From Mycolicibacter longobardus (GTDB lineage Bacteria > Actinomycetota > Actinomycetes > Mycobacteriales > Mycobacteriaceae): 64,000 nucleotides of DNA. The position numbers and the translations under genes were made by a program. Shown piece by piece: positions 1 to 9,088 of this stretch. The stretch is taken from positions 112,564-176,563 of the forward strand of contig NZ_LQPG01000008.1 of the NCBI RefSeq assembly GCF_002102265.1. Reading direction: 5' to 3'. Each line of letters begins with the position of its first letter. The stretch's first letter is position 1. The notes beneath the pieces are model-generated. The model was not told the origin of the DNA. It did not search any database and was given only the letters and a program-made list of their open reading frames with translations.

Positions 1-1278
1 CGCGCCACCACGGACGGCGTCGTCCCGACCGAAGCCGAACTGGAGAAGATGGCCACGCTGCTCGACGAGGGGCTGCAGGCCGGGCTGCTGGGCATGTCCG
101 GGATGGACGCACCCATCGACAAGCTCGACGGTGACCGCTTCCGGTCCCGGGCACTGCCGTCGACGTTCGCCACCTGGCGTGAGCGGCGCCGGCTGATCAA
201 GGTGTTGCGCAAGCGGGGCCGGATGCTGCAGAGCGCGCCCGACGTCCGTAACCCGTTGACGGCATTGAACTTCTTCCTGACCAGCAGCGGCATGTTCGGC
301 CGGCGCCGCGGGGTGCGGATGAGCCTGCTGGTCTCCGCCGACGCCAAGTCGGCGCCGGGCGCGGTGCGGGTTTTCGGTCCGGGCGCCCGGTTGCTCAACG
401 CTGTGCTCGGCTCATCGGTTCGGTTCCAGCACCTGCCGGTGCCGTTCGAGTTGTATTCCGACGGAATCGATCTGCCGGTGTTCGAGGAGTTCGGCGCGGG
501 CACCGCCGCACTGCATCTGCGCGACGAGTTGGAGCGCAACACGTTGCTGGCCGACACCGAGTACCGCCGCCGGTTCCGCAAGGCCTTCGACCGCAGGAAG
601 TTGGGTCCGAGCCTGTGGCACCGCGACTTCCACGACGCGGTGATCGTCGAATGCCCGGATGCCAGCCTGATCGGCAAGAGCTTCGGGCAGATCGCGGACG
701 AGCGAGGCCTGCACCCGCTGGACGCGTTCCTGGATGTGTTGGTGGACAACGGCGAACGCAACGTGCGCTGGACCACCATCGTCGCCAACCACCGGCCCAA
801 GCAGCTGGACAAGCTGGCCAACGAGCCGGTGATCCACATGGGGTTCTCCGATGCCGGCGCACACCTGCGCAATATGGCCTTCTACAACTTCTCGCTGCGT
901 TTGCTCAAGCGAGTTCGCGACGCCGAGGCAGCCGGCCGGCCGTTCATGACCGTCCAGCGGGCGGTGTATCGCCTGACCTCCGAAGTCGCCGACTGGTTCG
1001 GCTTCGACGCCGGCACCCTGCGCCAAGGCGACCGCGCGGACTTCGTGGTGATCGACCCGGCGGGCCTGACCGACGCCGTGGACGGCTACCACGAGGAGAA
1101 GGTGCCGTTCTACGGCGACCTCAGCCGGATGGTCAACCGCAACGACGACGCCGTGGTGGCTACCGGGGTGGGCGGAGCGGTGGTGTTCCGCAACGGGCAG
1201 TTCTGCGACGGCTACGGCACGACGGTGAAATCCGGCAACTTCCTGCGCGCCGGATCCCGTGAGCTGCAATCGGTGTAA
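1..1278 (+). CDS. Amidohydrolase / D-aminoacylase-type hydrolase, 5' end outside window
   Basis: The reading frame is open from base 1, so the gene begins upstream and only the C-terminal 425 residues are seen. The protein looks like the C-terminal half of the amidohydrolase family that includes N-acyl-D-amino-acid deacylases. The segment HMGFSDAGAHLRNM carries the SDAGAH signature, whose Asp is normally an active-site metal or catalytic residue. It is followed by the usual C-terminal beta-sandwich return (GTLRQGDRADFVVIDP). The N-terminal HxH metal motif is outside the window. The TetR gene starts 3 bp after the stop, so the two are probably co-transcribed. The substrate cannot be inferred. 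Confidence 0.85.
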   Translation, partial: RATTDGVVPTEAELEKMATLLDEGLQAGLLGMSGMDAPIDKLDGDRFRSRALPSTFATWRERRRLIKVLRKRGRMLQSAPDVRNPLTALNFFLTSSGMFGRRRGVRMSLLVSADAKSAPGAVRVFGPGARLLNAVLGSSVRFQHLPVPFELYSDGIDLPVFEEFGAGTAALHLRDELERNTLLADTEYRRRFRKAFDRRKLGPSLWHRDFHDAVIVECPDASLIGKSFGQIADERGLHPLDAFLDVLVDNGERNVRWTTIVANHRPKQLDKLANEPVIHMGFSDAGAHLRNMAFYNFSLRLLKRVRDAEAAGRPFMTVQRAVYRLTSEVADWFGFDAGTLRQGDRADFVVIDPAGLTDAVDGYHEEKVPFYGDLSRMVNRNDDAVVATGVGGAVVFRNGQFCDGYGTTVKSGNFLRAGSRELQSV

Positions 1279-1281
1279 GGC

Positions 1282-1869
1282 ATGGCCAGGACCCAGCAGG
1301 AGCGCCGCGAGACCACCGTCGCCGGATTGCTCGACGCCAGCATCGCCACCATCGCCGAGATCGGGTACGCGCGGGCATCGGCAAAGGTGATCGCCGCGCG
1401 CGCCGGGGTCTCCGACGGGGCATTGTTCCGCCACTTCGGCACCATGGGCGACTTCATGGCGGCCACCGCCCAGGAGGTGCTGCGACGTCAGCTGGAGCGG
1501 TTCGGCAAGCAGGTCGCCGAGATCTCGGCGGAGGTGCCGGCACTGGAAGCGGTGTTGACCGTGCTGCGGGACCTGACCGCCAACTCCACCAACGCCGTGG
1601 TCTACGAGCTGCTGATCGCCGCGCGCACCGACGACAAGCTGCGGGCTGCCCTGCAGGACGTGCTCGCCGACTACAGCGCCAAGATCTGCGATGCCGCCCG
1701 GGCGATTCCCGCCGCGGACACGTTTCCGCCGGAACTCTTCCCGAATCTGGTTGCGCTGCTCACCAACACCTTCGACGGTGCGGCGATTGTGCGTGCCGTG
1801 CTGCCGCAACCGGAGATCGAAGCCAACCGGATTCCGCTGCTGCTGGCGCTACTTCAAGATCGAGCTTGA
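1282..1869 (+). CDS. TetR/AcrR-family transcriptional regulator
   Basis: A 195-residue protein with a typical TetR N-terminal helix-turn-helix at about residues 10-56: a helix ending IAEIGYARAS, then VIAARAGVSDGALFRHFGTMGDF. The C-terminal ligand-binding half is diverged. The start is 3 bp after the amidohydrolase stop. It converges on the alpha/beta hydrolase gene, with stops only 3 bp apart. A 17-bp palindrome at the start of that hydrolase (2910-2926) is one candidate binding site, but no direct evidence links them. Confidence 0.9.
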   Translation: MARTQQERRETTVAGLLDASIATIAEIGYARASAKVIAARAGVSDGALFRHFGTMGDFMAATAQEVLRRQLERFGKQVAEISAEVPALEAVLTVLRDLTANSTNAVVYELLIAARTDDKLRAALQDVLADYSAKICDAARAIPAADTFPPELFPNLVALLTNTFDGAAIVRAVLPQPEIEANRIPLLLALLQDRA

Positions 1870-1872
1870 GCG

Positions 1873-2910
1873 TCAGGCGATCTCGTCGGTGACGGCCGTC
1901 GAGCCGGCGTCGGCAGGTGCGTCTGTCATGGCGTAGTCGATGAAGTCGGCGATCTCGTCGACCGCACGACGGGCATCCGGGTTGACATCGAAGGTCAACT
2001 GGAACATGTGCAACGCCCGGTCCCAGACCTGGACCCAGTTCTCCACCCCGGCAGCACTGAGTTTGTCGGCCAGCACGAAGGTGTCGTTGCGCAGCATCTC
2101 GTTGTTGCCGACCTGCAGCAGGAACGGGCCCAGCCCACGCAGCTCTGCTTCCGGGGGCATCACCGGCAGCTCGCGGGTGCCGTTCACGGTGGCGAACACC
2201 CGATAGATGAACATGAACGCCATGAACGGGAAGAACGGATCGCGGTGGGTGCGCGCGGCCTGTCGTTTGATCTCCATGTCCGACGATGTCAGCGGCGACA
2301 TCAACACGTGACCGGCGGGCGGCGGCAGCCCGGCGTCACGGGCCGCCAGCGCGGTGTTCACCGCCATCAGTCCGCCGGCCGAATCGCCGGCCACCACAAT
2401 GCGATCCGTGGTGAACCCGGCGTCCAGCACGTACTGGTAGGCGCACAGGCCGTCGGAGACGGCCTCTTCGATGCCGGCCAGCGGTGCCAAGCGGTAGCCC
2501 ACGTTGAACACCTTCGCCCCGGTGGCTGCTGACAGCTTGCTGGCGAAGCGGCGGTGTGAATTGAGGCCCAGCGTCACCAGTGCCGAGCCGTGGAAGTAGA
2601 CGATCACCCGGTCTGAATCGCGGGCGGCGGGGGCCACCACCCACTCCGCCGGACAGTCGGTCAGCCGCCGCGGTGTCACCTCGGTGCCCGGCAGCGCCCG
2701 GAGGTAGCGCATCGGTAGGTCGATGAGGTCGAGACGTGCCCGCTGCAATCCCGCGGGCCAGATCCGGTTGACGACCATGCCGATGATCGTCAGCACGGCG
2801 ATCGAGGTACGCAGGAAGATCGCCGCCAGCACGGCCAGCAGCCGAGCCTGCCAGGACGCCGGGCCGAAGTACGTCTGAGCCGGTCGTTCACGCCATTCCG
2901 GTGAATTCAC
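1873..2910 (-). CDS. Alpha/beta hydrolase (HSL-type esterase/lipase), membrane-anchored
   Basis: About 345 residues from a GTG start (VNSPEWRERP). A hydrophobic segment at about residues 25-45 (LLAVLAAIFLRTSIAVLTIIGMVV) suggests an N-terminal anchor. The hormone-sensitive-lipase layout follows: the oxyanion motif VIVYFHGSALV (HG rather than HGGG), then the nucleophile elbow VVAGDSAGGLMA (GDSAG, catalytic Ser), and a late His in RALHMFQL. A longer open frame runs upstream to 3165 but overlaps the opposing MoxR gene and lacks homology-like character. The GTG at 2910 is preceded on the minus strand by TACCCT and 7 nt, fitting a leaderless transcript. Likely an acyl-ester hydrolase; substrate unknown. 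Confidence 0.85.
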   Translation of the reverse strand: MNSPEWRERPAQTYFGPASWQARLLAVLAAIFLRTSIAVLTIIGMVVNRIWPAGLQRARLDLIDLPMRYLRALPGTEVTPRRLTDCPAEWVVAPAARDSDRVIVYFHGSALVTLGLNSHRRFASKLSAATGAKVFNVGYRLAPLAGIEEAVSDGLCAYQYVLDAGFTTDRIVVAGDSAGGLMAVNTALAARDAGLPPPAGHVLMSPLTSSDMEIKRQAARTHRDPFFPFMAFMFIYRVFATVNGTRELPVMPPEAELRGLGPFLLQVGNNEMLRNDTFVLADKLSAAGVENWVQVWDRALHMFQLTFDVNPDARRAVDEIADFIDYAMTDAPADAGSTAVTDEIA

Positions 2911-2926
2911 GATACCCAGGGTATCG
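2910..2926. promoter_or_regulatory. Perfect palindrome overlapping hydrolase -10 and start
   Basis: CGATACCC-A-GGGTATCG is a perfect 8+1+8 inverted repeat that abuts the GTG start of the hydrolase. It is followed by two more GGGT-type direct half repeats (GGGTATCGGGTATCGGGT, 2919-2936). On the minus strand it contains TACCCT located 7 nt before the GTG, so a bound repressor would block the promoter. Candidate operator, possibly for the nearby TetR protein. Confidence 0.5.
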
Positions 2927-2992
2927 GGTATCGGGTGGCCGGATAAGCCCGGACGCCGTGACGGACCACCGCACCCGTCGTAGCGTGGAGTG

Positions 2993-4390
2993 GTGACCGC
3001 GCTGAACACCCCGCACGATCTGCCCAAGACCCTCGGCGAGCTGCGTGCCGCCGGCCACCGGGAACGGGGGGTCAAACAGGAGATCGCCGAGAACCTGCTG
3101 GCCCGGCTGGCCGACGGTGACGACGCCGCCACCATCTGGCCCGGAATCTTCGGTTTCGACGACACCGTCCTGCCGCAGCTGGAACGGGCGCTGATCGCCG
3201 GTCATGACATCGTGCTGCTCGGCGAACGCGGCCAGGGCAAGACCCGGCTGCTGCGGGCGCTGACCGGACTGCTCGACGAGTGGACGCCGGTGATCGCCGG
3301 CTCCGAGCTCGGCGAGCATCCGTACTCGCCGATCACGCCCGAATCGATCCGGCGGGTCGCCGAACTCGGTGACGACCTGCCGGTGGCCTGGCGGCACCGC
3401 AGTGAGCGTTACACCGAGAAGCTGGCGACTCCCGACACCAGCGTCGCGGACCTGGTCGGCGACATCGACCCGATCAAGGTCGCCGAGGGCCGTAGCCTGG
3501 GCGATCCCGAGACCATCGCCTACGGCCTTATCCCGCGGGCGCACCGCGGCGTCGTCGCCGTCAACGAACTGCCCGACCTCGCCGAGCGGATCCAGGTGGC
3601 GATGCTCAACGTGATGGAGGAGCGCGACATCCAGGTGCGCGGCTACACGCTGCGGCTGCCGCTGGACGTGCTGGTGGTCGCCAGTGCCAACCCCGAGGAC
3701 TACACCAACCGCGGTCGCATCATCACCCCGCTCAAGGACCGGTTCGGCGCTGAGATCCGCACCCACTACCCGCTGGAGCTCGACGCGGAGGTCGGCGTGA
3801 TCGCCCAGGAGGCCCACCTGAGTGCACAGGTTCCCGACTACCTGCTGGCGGTGCTGGCCCGTTTCGCCCGCTACCTGCGCGAGTCCCGCTCGGTGGATCA
3901 GCGTTCCGGGGTGTCGGCACGCTTCGCCATTGCCGCCGCGGAGACGGTGGCGGCCTCGGCGCGCCATCGCGGCGCTGTGCTGGGCGAAACCGATCCGGTG
4001 GCCCGGGTGGTCGATCTGAGCACGATCATCGACGTGCTGCGCGGAAAGCTGGAGTTCGAATCCGGCGAGGAGGGTCGCGAGCAGGCGGTACTGGAACATC
4101 TGCTGCGCCGGGCCACCGCCGACACCGCATCGCGGGCACTGGGCGGGATCGACGTCGGGCCGCTGGTGGCTGCCGTCGAGGACGCGGCGGTGACCACGGG
4201 GGAGCGGGTGTCGGCCAAAGCGGTGCTGGCGGCACTGCCGGATCTGCCGGTGATCGACGCCGTTGCGCAGCGGCTGGGTGCGGAGTCCGAGGGAGAACGC
4301 GCCGCGGCCCTCGAATTGGCCCTGGAGGCACTGTATTTGGCCAAGCGAATCGACAAGACCTCCGATGAGGGCGAAACCGTCTATGGCTAG
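2993..4390 (+). CDS. MoxR-type AAA+ ATPase (Mg-chelatase-like; Rv0958 type)
   Basis: About 465 residues. Walker A is GERGQGKTRLL near residue 80. A Walker B-like segment is RGVVAVNELPDLAERIQ, followed by the sensor region DVLVVASANPEDYTNRGRIITPLKDRF. This matches MoxR/magnesium-chelatase-I type ATPases that act as chaperones with VWA-domain partners. The next gene is exactly such a VWA protein and overlaps this one by 8 bp, so the two form a functional pair. Tandem GTG codons occur at 2990 and 2993. TAGCGT at 2981-2986 lies 6 nt before the second, which favours a leaderless start at 2993. Confidence 0.9.
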   Translation: MTALNTPHDLPKTLGELRAAGHRERGVKQEIAENLLARLADGDDAATIWPGIFGFDDTVLPQLERALIAGHDIVLLGERGQGKTRLLRALTGLLDEWTPVIAGSELGEHPYSPITPESIRRVAELGDDLPVAWRHRSERYTEKLATPDTSVADLVGDIDPIKVAEGRSLGDPETIAYGLIPRAHRGVVAVNELPDLAERIQVAMLNVMEERDIQVRGYTLRLPLDVLVVASANPEDYTNRGRIITPLKDRFGAEIRTHYPLELDAEVGVIAQEAHLSAQVPDYLLAVLARFARYLRESRSVDQRSGVSARFAIAAAETVAASARHRGAVLGETDPVARVVDLSTIIDVLRGKLEFESGEEGREQAVLEHLLRRATADTASRALGGIDVGPLVAAVEDAAVTTGERVSAKAVLAALPDLPVIDAVAQRLGAESEGERAAALELALEALYLAKRIDKTSDEGETVYG

Positions 4391-6410
4391 ACGTCACGGC
4401 TCGCGGTATTCGGCCTACACCGGTGGGCCGGATCCGTTGGCGCCGCCGGTCGATCTGGCCGAGGCGCTGGAGGAGATCGGGCGCGACGTGATGGAGGGGA
4501 CGTCGCCGCGAAGGGCGCTGCAGGAACTGCTGCGCCGTGGCACCAAGAACCTCCCCGGGGCTGACCGGCTGGCTGCCGAGGCCCAGCGAAGGCGTCGGGA
4601 ACTGTTGCGCCGCAACAATTTGGACGGAACCCTCGCCGAGGTCAAGAAACTGCTCGACGAGGCGGTGCTGGCCGAACGCAAGGAGCTGGCCCGAGCACTC
4701 GACGACGACGCCCGTTTCGGCGAGATGCAGTTGGAGGCACTGTCGCCGTCGCCGGCCAAGGCGGTACAGGAGCTGGCGGACTACAACTGGCGCAGCAACG
4801 AGGCCCGCGAGTCCTACGAGAAGATCAAAGACCTGCTCGGCCGCGAGATGCTCGATCAGCGCTTCGCCGGCATGAAGCAGGCGCTGGAGGGTGCCACCGA
4901 CGCGGACCGGCAACGGGTCAGCGACATGCTCGACGACCTCAACAACCTGTTGGACAAGCACTCTCGCGGCGACGACACCCCGCAGGACTTCCAGGATTTC
5001 ATGGACAAACACGGCGAGTTCTTCCCGGAGAACCCGCGCAACGTCGAAGAGCTGCTGGACTCGCTGGCCAAGCGGGCGGCGGCCGCGCAGCGCTTCCGTA
5101 ACAGCCTGAGCGCCGAACAGCGCGCCGAGCTGGATGCGTTGGCGGAGCAGGCATTCGGTTCACCGTCCCTGCAGCAGGCGCTGGGGCGCCTCGACGCGCA
5201 TCTGCAGGCGGCCCGGCCGGGGGAGGACTGGACCGGCTCGTCGGAGTTCTCCGGCAACAATCCGCTCGGCATGGGTGAGGGCGCCCAGGCCTTGAGCGAC
5301 ATCGCCGAGCTCGAGCAGTTGGCCGAGCAGCTGTCGCAGGCCTATCCCGGCGCGAGCATGGACGACGTCGACCTCGAGGCGCTGGCCCGTCAACTCGGCG
5401 ACCAGGCCGCCGTCGACGCACGGACCCTGGCCGAGCTGGAGCGCGCGCTGCTCAACCAGGGGTTCCTGGACCGCAGCTCCGACGGGCAGTGGCGGCTGTC
5501 GCCCAAGGCGATGCGCCGCCTCGGCGAAACCGCGCTGCGCGATGTGGCGCGCCAACTTTCGGGGCGCCGCGGTGAACGTGACCACCGCCGGGCCGGGGCG
5601 GCCGGGGAACTGACCGGCGCGACGCGGCCCTGGCAGTTCGGCGACACCGAACCGTGGAACGTCACCCGCACCCTGACCAACGCGGTGCTGCGGCAGGTCG
5701 CCGGCGGTTCAGCGAGGCTCGACGGAGGAGAGGCGAAGCTGGGACCGCCGCATGGGCACAGTGCCGTTTCCGGCCCCCACCTGTCGATCAGCGTCGACGA
5801 CGTCGAGGTCTCCGAGACCGAGACGCGCACCCAGTCGTGTGTCGCGCTGCTGGTGGACACGTCGTTCTCGATGGTGATGGACAACCGCTGGCTGCCGATG
5901 AAGCGCACCGCGCTGGCGTTGAACCATCTGGTCAGCACCCGGTTTCGTTCGGATGCGTTGCAGATCATCGCATTCGGGCGTCATGCCCGCACCATGACAG
6001 CCGCCGAACTGACCGGCTTGGAGGGCGTCTTCGAGCAGGGCACCAACCTGCACCACGCGCTGGCGCTGGCCGGACGCCACCTGCGTCGGCATCCCAACGC
6101 CCAGCCGGTGGTGCTGGTGGTCACCGACGGCGAGCCGACGGCCCACCTCGAGGACATCACCGGTGGTGGCGCATCGGTGTTCTTTGATTACCCGCCCCAT
6201 CCGCGAACCATCGCCCACACCGTCAAGGGCTTCGACGATGTGGCCCGGCAGGGCGCGCAGGTGACGATCTTCCGGCTTGGGGACGATCCGGGGCTTGCCC
6301 GGTTCATCGACCAGGTGGCGCGGCGGGTGCAGGGCCGGGTGGTGGTGCCCGAACTCGACGGCCTGGGCGCGGCAGTGGTCGGCGATTACCTACGATCGCG
6401 GCGCCGCTGA
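4383..6410 (+). CDS. VWA-domain protein, MoxR partner (Rv0959 type), carries inserted repeat peptide
   Basis: 675 residues from the ATG that overlaps the ATPase stop (MARRHGSRYS). The N-terminal 430 residues are helical and charged. The C-terminal third is a von Willebrand A domain with a complete MIDAS motif, DTSFS (D492), plus LVVTDGEPTAH. Residues 441-456 ([16 protein letters not shown]) are encoded by one copy of the 47-bp repeat, inserted in frame just before the VWA domain. Family members use VWA-bound metal for protein contacts while the MoxR ATPase remodels a client. The client is unknown. The end is set by the only in-frame stop. Confidence 0.9.
   Translation: MARRHGSRYSAYTGGPDPLAPPVDLAEALEEIGRDVMEGTSPRRALQELLRRGTKNLPGADRLAAEAQRRRRELLRRNNLDGTLAEVKKLLDEAVLAERKELARALDDDARFGEMQLEALSPSPAKAVQELADYNWRSNEARESYEKIKDLLGREMLDQRFAGMKQALEGATDADRQRVSDMLDDLNNLLDKHSRGDDTPQDFQDFMDKHGEFFPENPRNVEELLDSLAKRAAAAQRFRNSLSAEQRAELDALAEQAFGSPSLQQALGRLDAHLQAARPGEDWTGSSEFSGNNPLGMGEGAQALSDIAELEQLAEQLSQAYPGASMDDVDLEALARQLGDQAAVDARTLAELERALLNQGFLDRSSDGQWRLSPKAMRRLGETALRDVARQLSGRRGERDHRRAGAAGELTGATRPWQFGDTEPWNVTRTLTNAVLRQVAGGSARLDGGEAKLGPPHGHSAVSGPHLSISVDDVEVSETETRTQSCVALLVDTSFSMVMDNRWLPMKRTALALNHLVSTRFRSDALQIIAFGRHARTMTAAELTGLEGVFEQGTNLHHALALAGRHLRRHPNAQPVVLVVTDGEPTAHLEDITGGGASVFFDYPPHPRTIAHTVKGFDDVARQGAQVTIFRLGDDPGLARFIDQVARRVQGRVVVPELDGLGAAVVGDYLRSRRR
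5703..5749 (+). repeat. 47-bp palindromic repeat, copy A (inside VWA gene)
   Basis: The copy begins GGCGGTTCAGCG and ends AGCTGGGACCGCC. It is identical over 47 bp (49 bp counting flanking C and G) to copy B on the opposite strand at 19601-19647. Ends GGCGGT/ACCGCC pair, then CAGC/GCTG, then a short inner CTC/GAG stem. It sits on codon boundaries and, with the next base, adds 16 codons. Confidence 0.9.
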
Positions 6411-6437
6411 GCCATTGCGCGGCGGAGGCGACGGGCC

Positions 6438-7799
6438 CTACCGGGCCAGCAGCCGGCGTTTCTGTTCGGCGAACTCTTCGCCGGTCAGGTATCCGGCGTC
6501 GTGCAGTTCGCCGAGTTCTCGGATTCTCGCGGCCAGTTCGGCCATCGAGGTCAGCGGAGAATGCCCCGGCGTCGCCGGTGATTGCTCGGTCGAGCCCGAG
6601 GACGGCTTCCCCGACTGGGCGGACCCCGCGGCGGCGGTTGTCTTGCCGGATTCCCCGCGGTTCTGATTCACCGCGCCGGCCAGGGCACTGCCGCCCATAC
6701 CAGCCAGGGCCATCTGGCCGAACGCCGTTCCCAGCCCGGCCGGCGAGGGTGCCGCGGTGCCCAGTGGCGTCGAGAAGCTGGCATGGCGGATCTCCGGGGC
6801 TACCTCGGCCCAACTGATAGGGGCGGAGAGCGTCCCGAGCGGGAATGCCTCGCCCCTGGCTGCCGTTACCACTGCTTCGTGGGGAACTCGGAGGTTGTCG
6901 ATGGACGGCAGCTCCTCGTGCACCCCCAATCCGTCGAAGGCGTTCAAGATACGTTGCTGGCCGGCGCGGAGCACGTCCTGGGTGTCGAGAATCTCCTGCG
7001 AGTCCTGCTCCGCGAAATGCATCGCTGCGCCCGCCAGCCAAACCCCGAGAACAGACATGGGAAGGGCAATACCGATAGCGGTCTCGTCGGCGATGACGCT
7101 CAACCAATCGAAAAGGCTGGTCGGCAAATCGGCTTGCGACAGCAAAGGCAAGATCGATGTGGCTTCCGACGATCCAGGCCCCGGCAGCGACGAGGCCGCC
7201 CGAGACAACATCGTCTGCGCCAGGTTACCGACGGAGTCGCCCTGAGCGGCAGCCTGGCTGAGCGGCCCGGCGGGGTTGCTGGTCTGCGGCGGAGGCTGGA
7301 ACGGCTCCAGTTCGGCGGCGTTTGTCGACAGCGCCGAGTAACCGTACATCGCGGAGGCGTCCTGGGCCCACATCTCGGCGTAGTGGGCCTCGGTCGCGGC
7401 GATTGCGGCGGCATTCTGGCCCAGCACGTTGGTGGCCAGCAGCGTCATGAGCTGAACACGATTGGTCGCGACCACCGATGGGGGCACCGTCATAGCGAAT
7501 GCGGCTTCGTAGGCGGCCACCGCCGCCTTGGCCTGCAGGCCGGCCTTCTCCGCCTGGACCGCGGTGGTGTTCAACCACGTCACGTAAGGTGCCGCCGAGG
7601 CAGCCATCGCCGCGGACGAGGGCCCCGCCCACGCTGAACTGGTCAGTTCGGCAATGACCGCCTCGTAGCCGGCGGCCGCCGAATGCAGTTCGGCGGCCAG
7701 CGTGTCCCAGGCCGTGGCAGCCGCGAGCATCGGACCCGCCCCTGCGCCGGCGTACATCAGGCCGGAGTTGACTTCCGGTGGCAACGCCGCGAAATTCAT
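6438..7799 (-). CDS. PPE family protein (SVP-like subgroup) with SHOCT-like C-terminus
   Basis: 453 residues. The N-terminal PPE domain spans about 1-175: MNFAALPPEVNSGLMYAG, the WxG-like SSAWAGPSS, and conserved NRVQLMTLLATNVLGQNAAAIAATEAHYAEMWAQDA. A low-complexity middle follows. The region LGTLSAPISWAEVAPE resembles the SVP motif. The last 35 residues (LAARIRELGELHDAGYLTGEEFAEQKRRLLAR) match the SHOCT pattern of short oligomerisation tails. No PE partner gene or ESX locus is adjacent. PPE proteins are usually exported by type VII secretion. The gene is divergent from the downstream two-component system. Confidence 0.92.
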   Translation of the reverse strand: MNFAALPPEVNSGLMYAGAGAGPMLAAATAWDTLAAELHSAAAGYEAVIAELTSSAWAGPSSAAMAASAAPYVTWLNTTAVQAEKAGLQAKAAVAAYEAAFAMTVPPSVVATNRVQLMTLLATNVLGQNAAAIAATEAHYAEMWAQDASAMYGYSALSTNAAELEPFQPPPQTSNPAGPLSQAAAQGDSVGNLAQTMLSRAASSLPGPGSSEATSILPLLSQADLPTSLFDWLSVIADETAIGIALPMSVLGVWLAGAAMHFAEQDSQEILDTQDVLRAGQQRILNAFDGLGVHEELPSIDNLRVPHEAVVTAARGEAFPLGTLSAPISWAEVAPEIRHASFSTPLGTAAPSPAGLGTAFGQMALAGMGGSALAGAVNQNRGESGKTTAAAGSAQSGKPSSGSTEQSPATPGHSPLTSMAELAARIRELGELHDAGYLTGEEFAEQKRRLLAR

Positions 7800-8071
7800 G
7801 CGCTTTGCGCGCCGGTACGGCGGTTCATTGCAGTTGCATCCCTCCGGTCAAGGGTCGTTGTGTGGTCTGATACGTCGGACAAACCGCCCACCGCTTCACC
7901 CGTGCACTCAACCCCCGGGATGGCACACACATCAGCAACGTCGACGGTGCTCAGGGCGTGCCACCCATTCTCCGAGCCTGAATTGGTCGGTCACCATGGT
8001 ATTTGACACCCATTCGTAACTCGCGACAACCCGTATGGACTTTGCGACCTGTGCAGACCAGGGTGTGGAGT

Positions 8072-9088
8072 ATGAACCGGTGGACAGCGCTCGTCGAGCG
8101 GTTCCGGAGACGCGCGAACGCACCCGCTCGGGGGCTGTTCCGCCGGGTCGTCCTGATCAACGGACTGGCCTTCACCTTCGGCACGCTGGTGCTCGCCATG
8201 TCGCCGGCCACTGTTTCTGGCCCCGTCCAATTGACCGAGATTCCGATTCTGGTGGTCGGGTTGGCGGTTGTGGTGGGAGCCAACGCGCTGCTGTTGCGGT
8301 CGAGCCTCGCCCCATTGGACCGGCTCGCTGCGTCCATGCGACGGGTCGATCTGCTCCGGCACGCCGACCGCGTGGATGACTCTGGCGATGGTGACTTGCA
8401 TCACCTCATGGCCTCCTTCAACGCCATGCTGGACAGGTTGGAGACGGAACGGGCTTCCTCGAGTGCCTTGGTGCTGGCCGCACAGGAGACCGAGCGGCAG
8501 CGGATTGCCAGGGAGTTGCACGACGAGATCGGCCAAACGCTCACCGTCGCCCTACTTACCCTGAAGCGGGCCGTCGACGCCGCGCCCGAGGGGATACGTG
8601 GTGATATTGCGGACGCTCAGGAAACTGTGCGAGCCAGCCTTGATGAGGTGCGCAGCATTGCCCGCCGGCTGCGCCCGGACGCGCTTGAGGACCTCGGCTT
8701 GGAGAGCGCGCTGCAGGCACTGTGCAACCAGTTCACCCAGGCGACCGGCATCGACGTCGTCAAGGACATTGCCCCTCAGGCAGAACGGCTCACTCCGAAC
8801 GTGGAGTTGGTCTGCTACCGCATTGTGCAGGAGAGCTTGACCAATATCGCGCGGCACTCCGGCGCGCAAAAGGCGTGGCTGGACCTGCACGTCGACGGAT
8901 CAGGAAAACTGACGCTGCGGATCGCCGACAACGGCGACGGCGCGGTGAGCGCCGAAGGTGCCGGAATCACCGGAATGCGCGAGCGTGCCCTCTTGGTGCA
9001 TGGCACGCTGACCGTCACGTCTGCGCCCAACGGAGGAACCGAGGTCCGGCTGGTGGTGCCGGCCCGACCGGGTGCGAGACGCCGATAA
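8072..9088 (+). CDS. NarL-family sensor histidine kinase
   Basis: About 338 residues from ATG (MNRWTALVERF). An in-frame ATG at 8003 would add 23 residues with no obvious function. Two membrane segments lie at about residues 27-43 and 57-75, with a very short extracytoplasmic loop, then a HAMP-like linker. HisKA_3 motif ETERQRIARELHDEIGQ places the phosphorylated His at about residue 150. The HATPase domain shows ELVCYRIVQESLTNIARHS (N box), IADNGDGA and GITGMRERA. The stop overlaps the response-regulator start (TAATG), so the two are translationally coupled. The small sensor loop suggests intramembrane sensing. Confidence 0.92.
   Translation: MNRWTALVERFRRRANAPARGLFRRVVLINGLAFTFGTLVLAMSPATVSGPVQLTEIPILVVGLAVVVGANALLLRSSLAPLDRLAASMRRVDLLRHADRVDDSGDGDLHHLMASFNAMLDRLETERASSSALVLAAQETERQRIARELHDEIGQTLTVALLTLKRAVDAAPEGIRGDIADAQETVRASLDEVRSIARRLRPDALEDLGLESALQALCNQFTQATGIDVVKDIAPQAERLTPNVELVCYRIVQESLTNIARHSGAQKAWLDLHVDGSGKLTLRIADNGDGAVSAEGAGITGMRERALLVHGTLTVTSAPNGGTEVRLVVPARPGARRR

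Noticed and set aside
2911..3165. N-terminal extension of the alpha/beta hydrolase
   Set aside because: It overlaps the moxR gene start and has no motif; the GTG at 2910 has a fitting -10 box.
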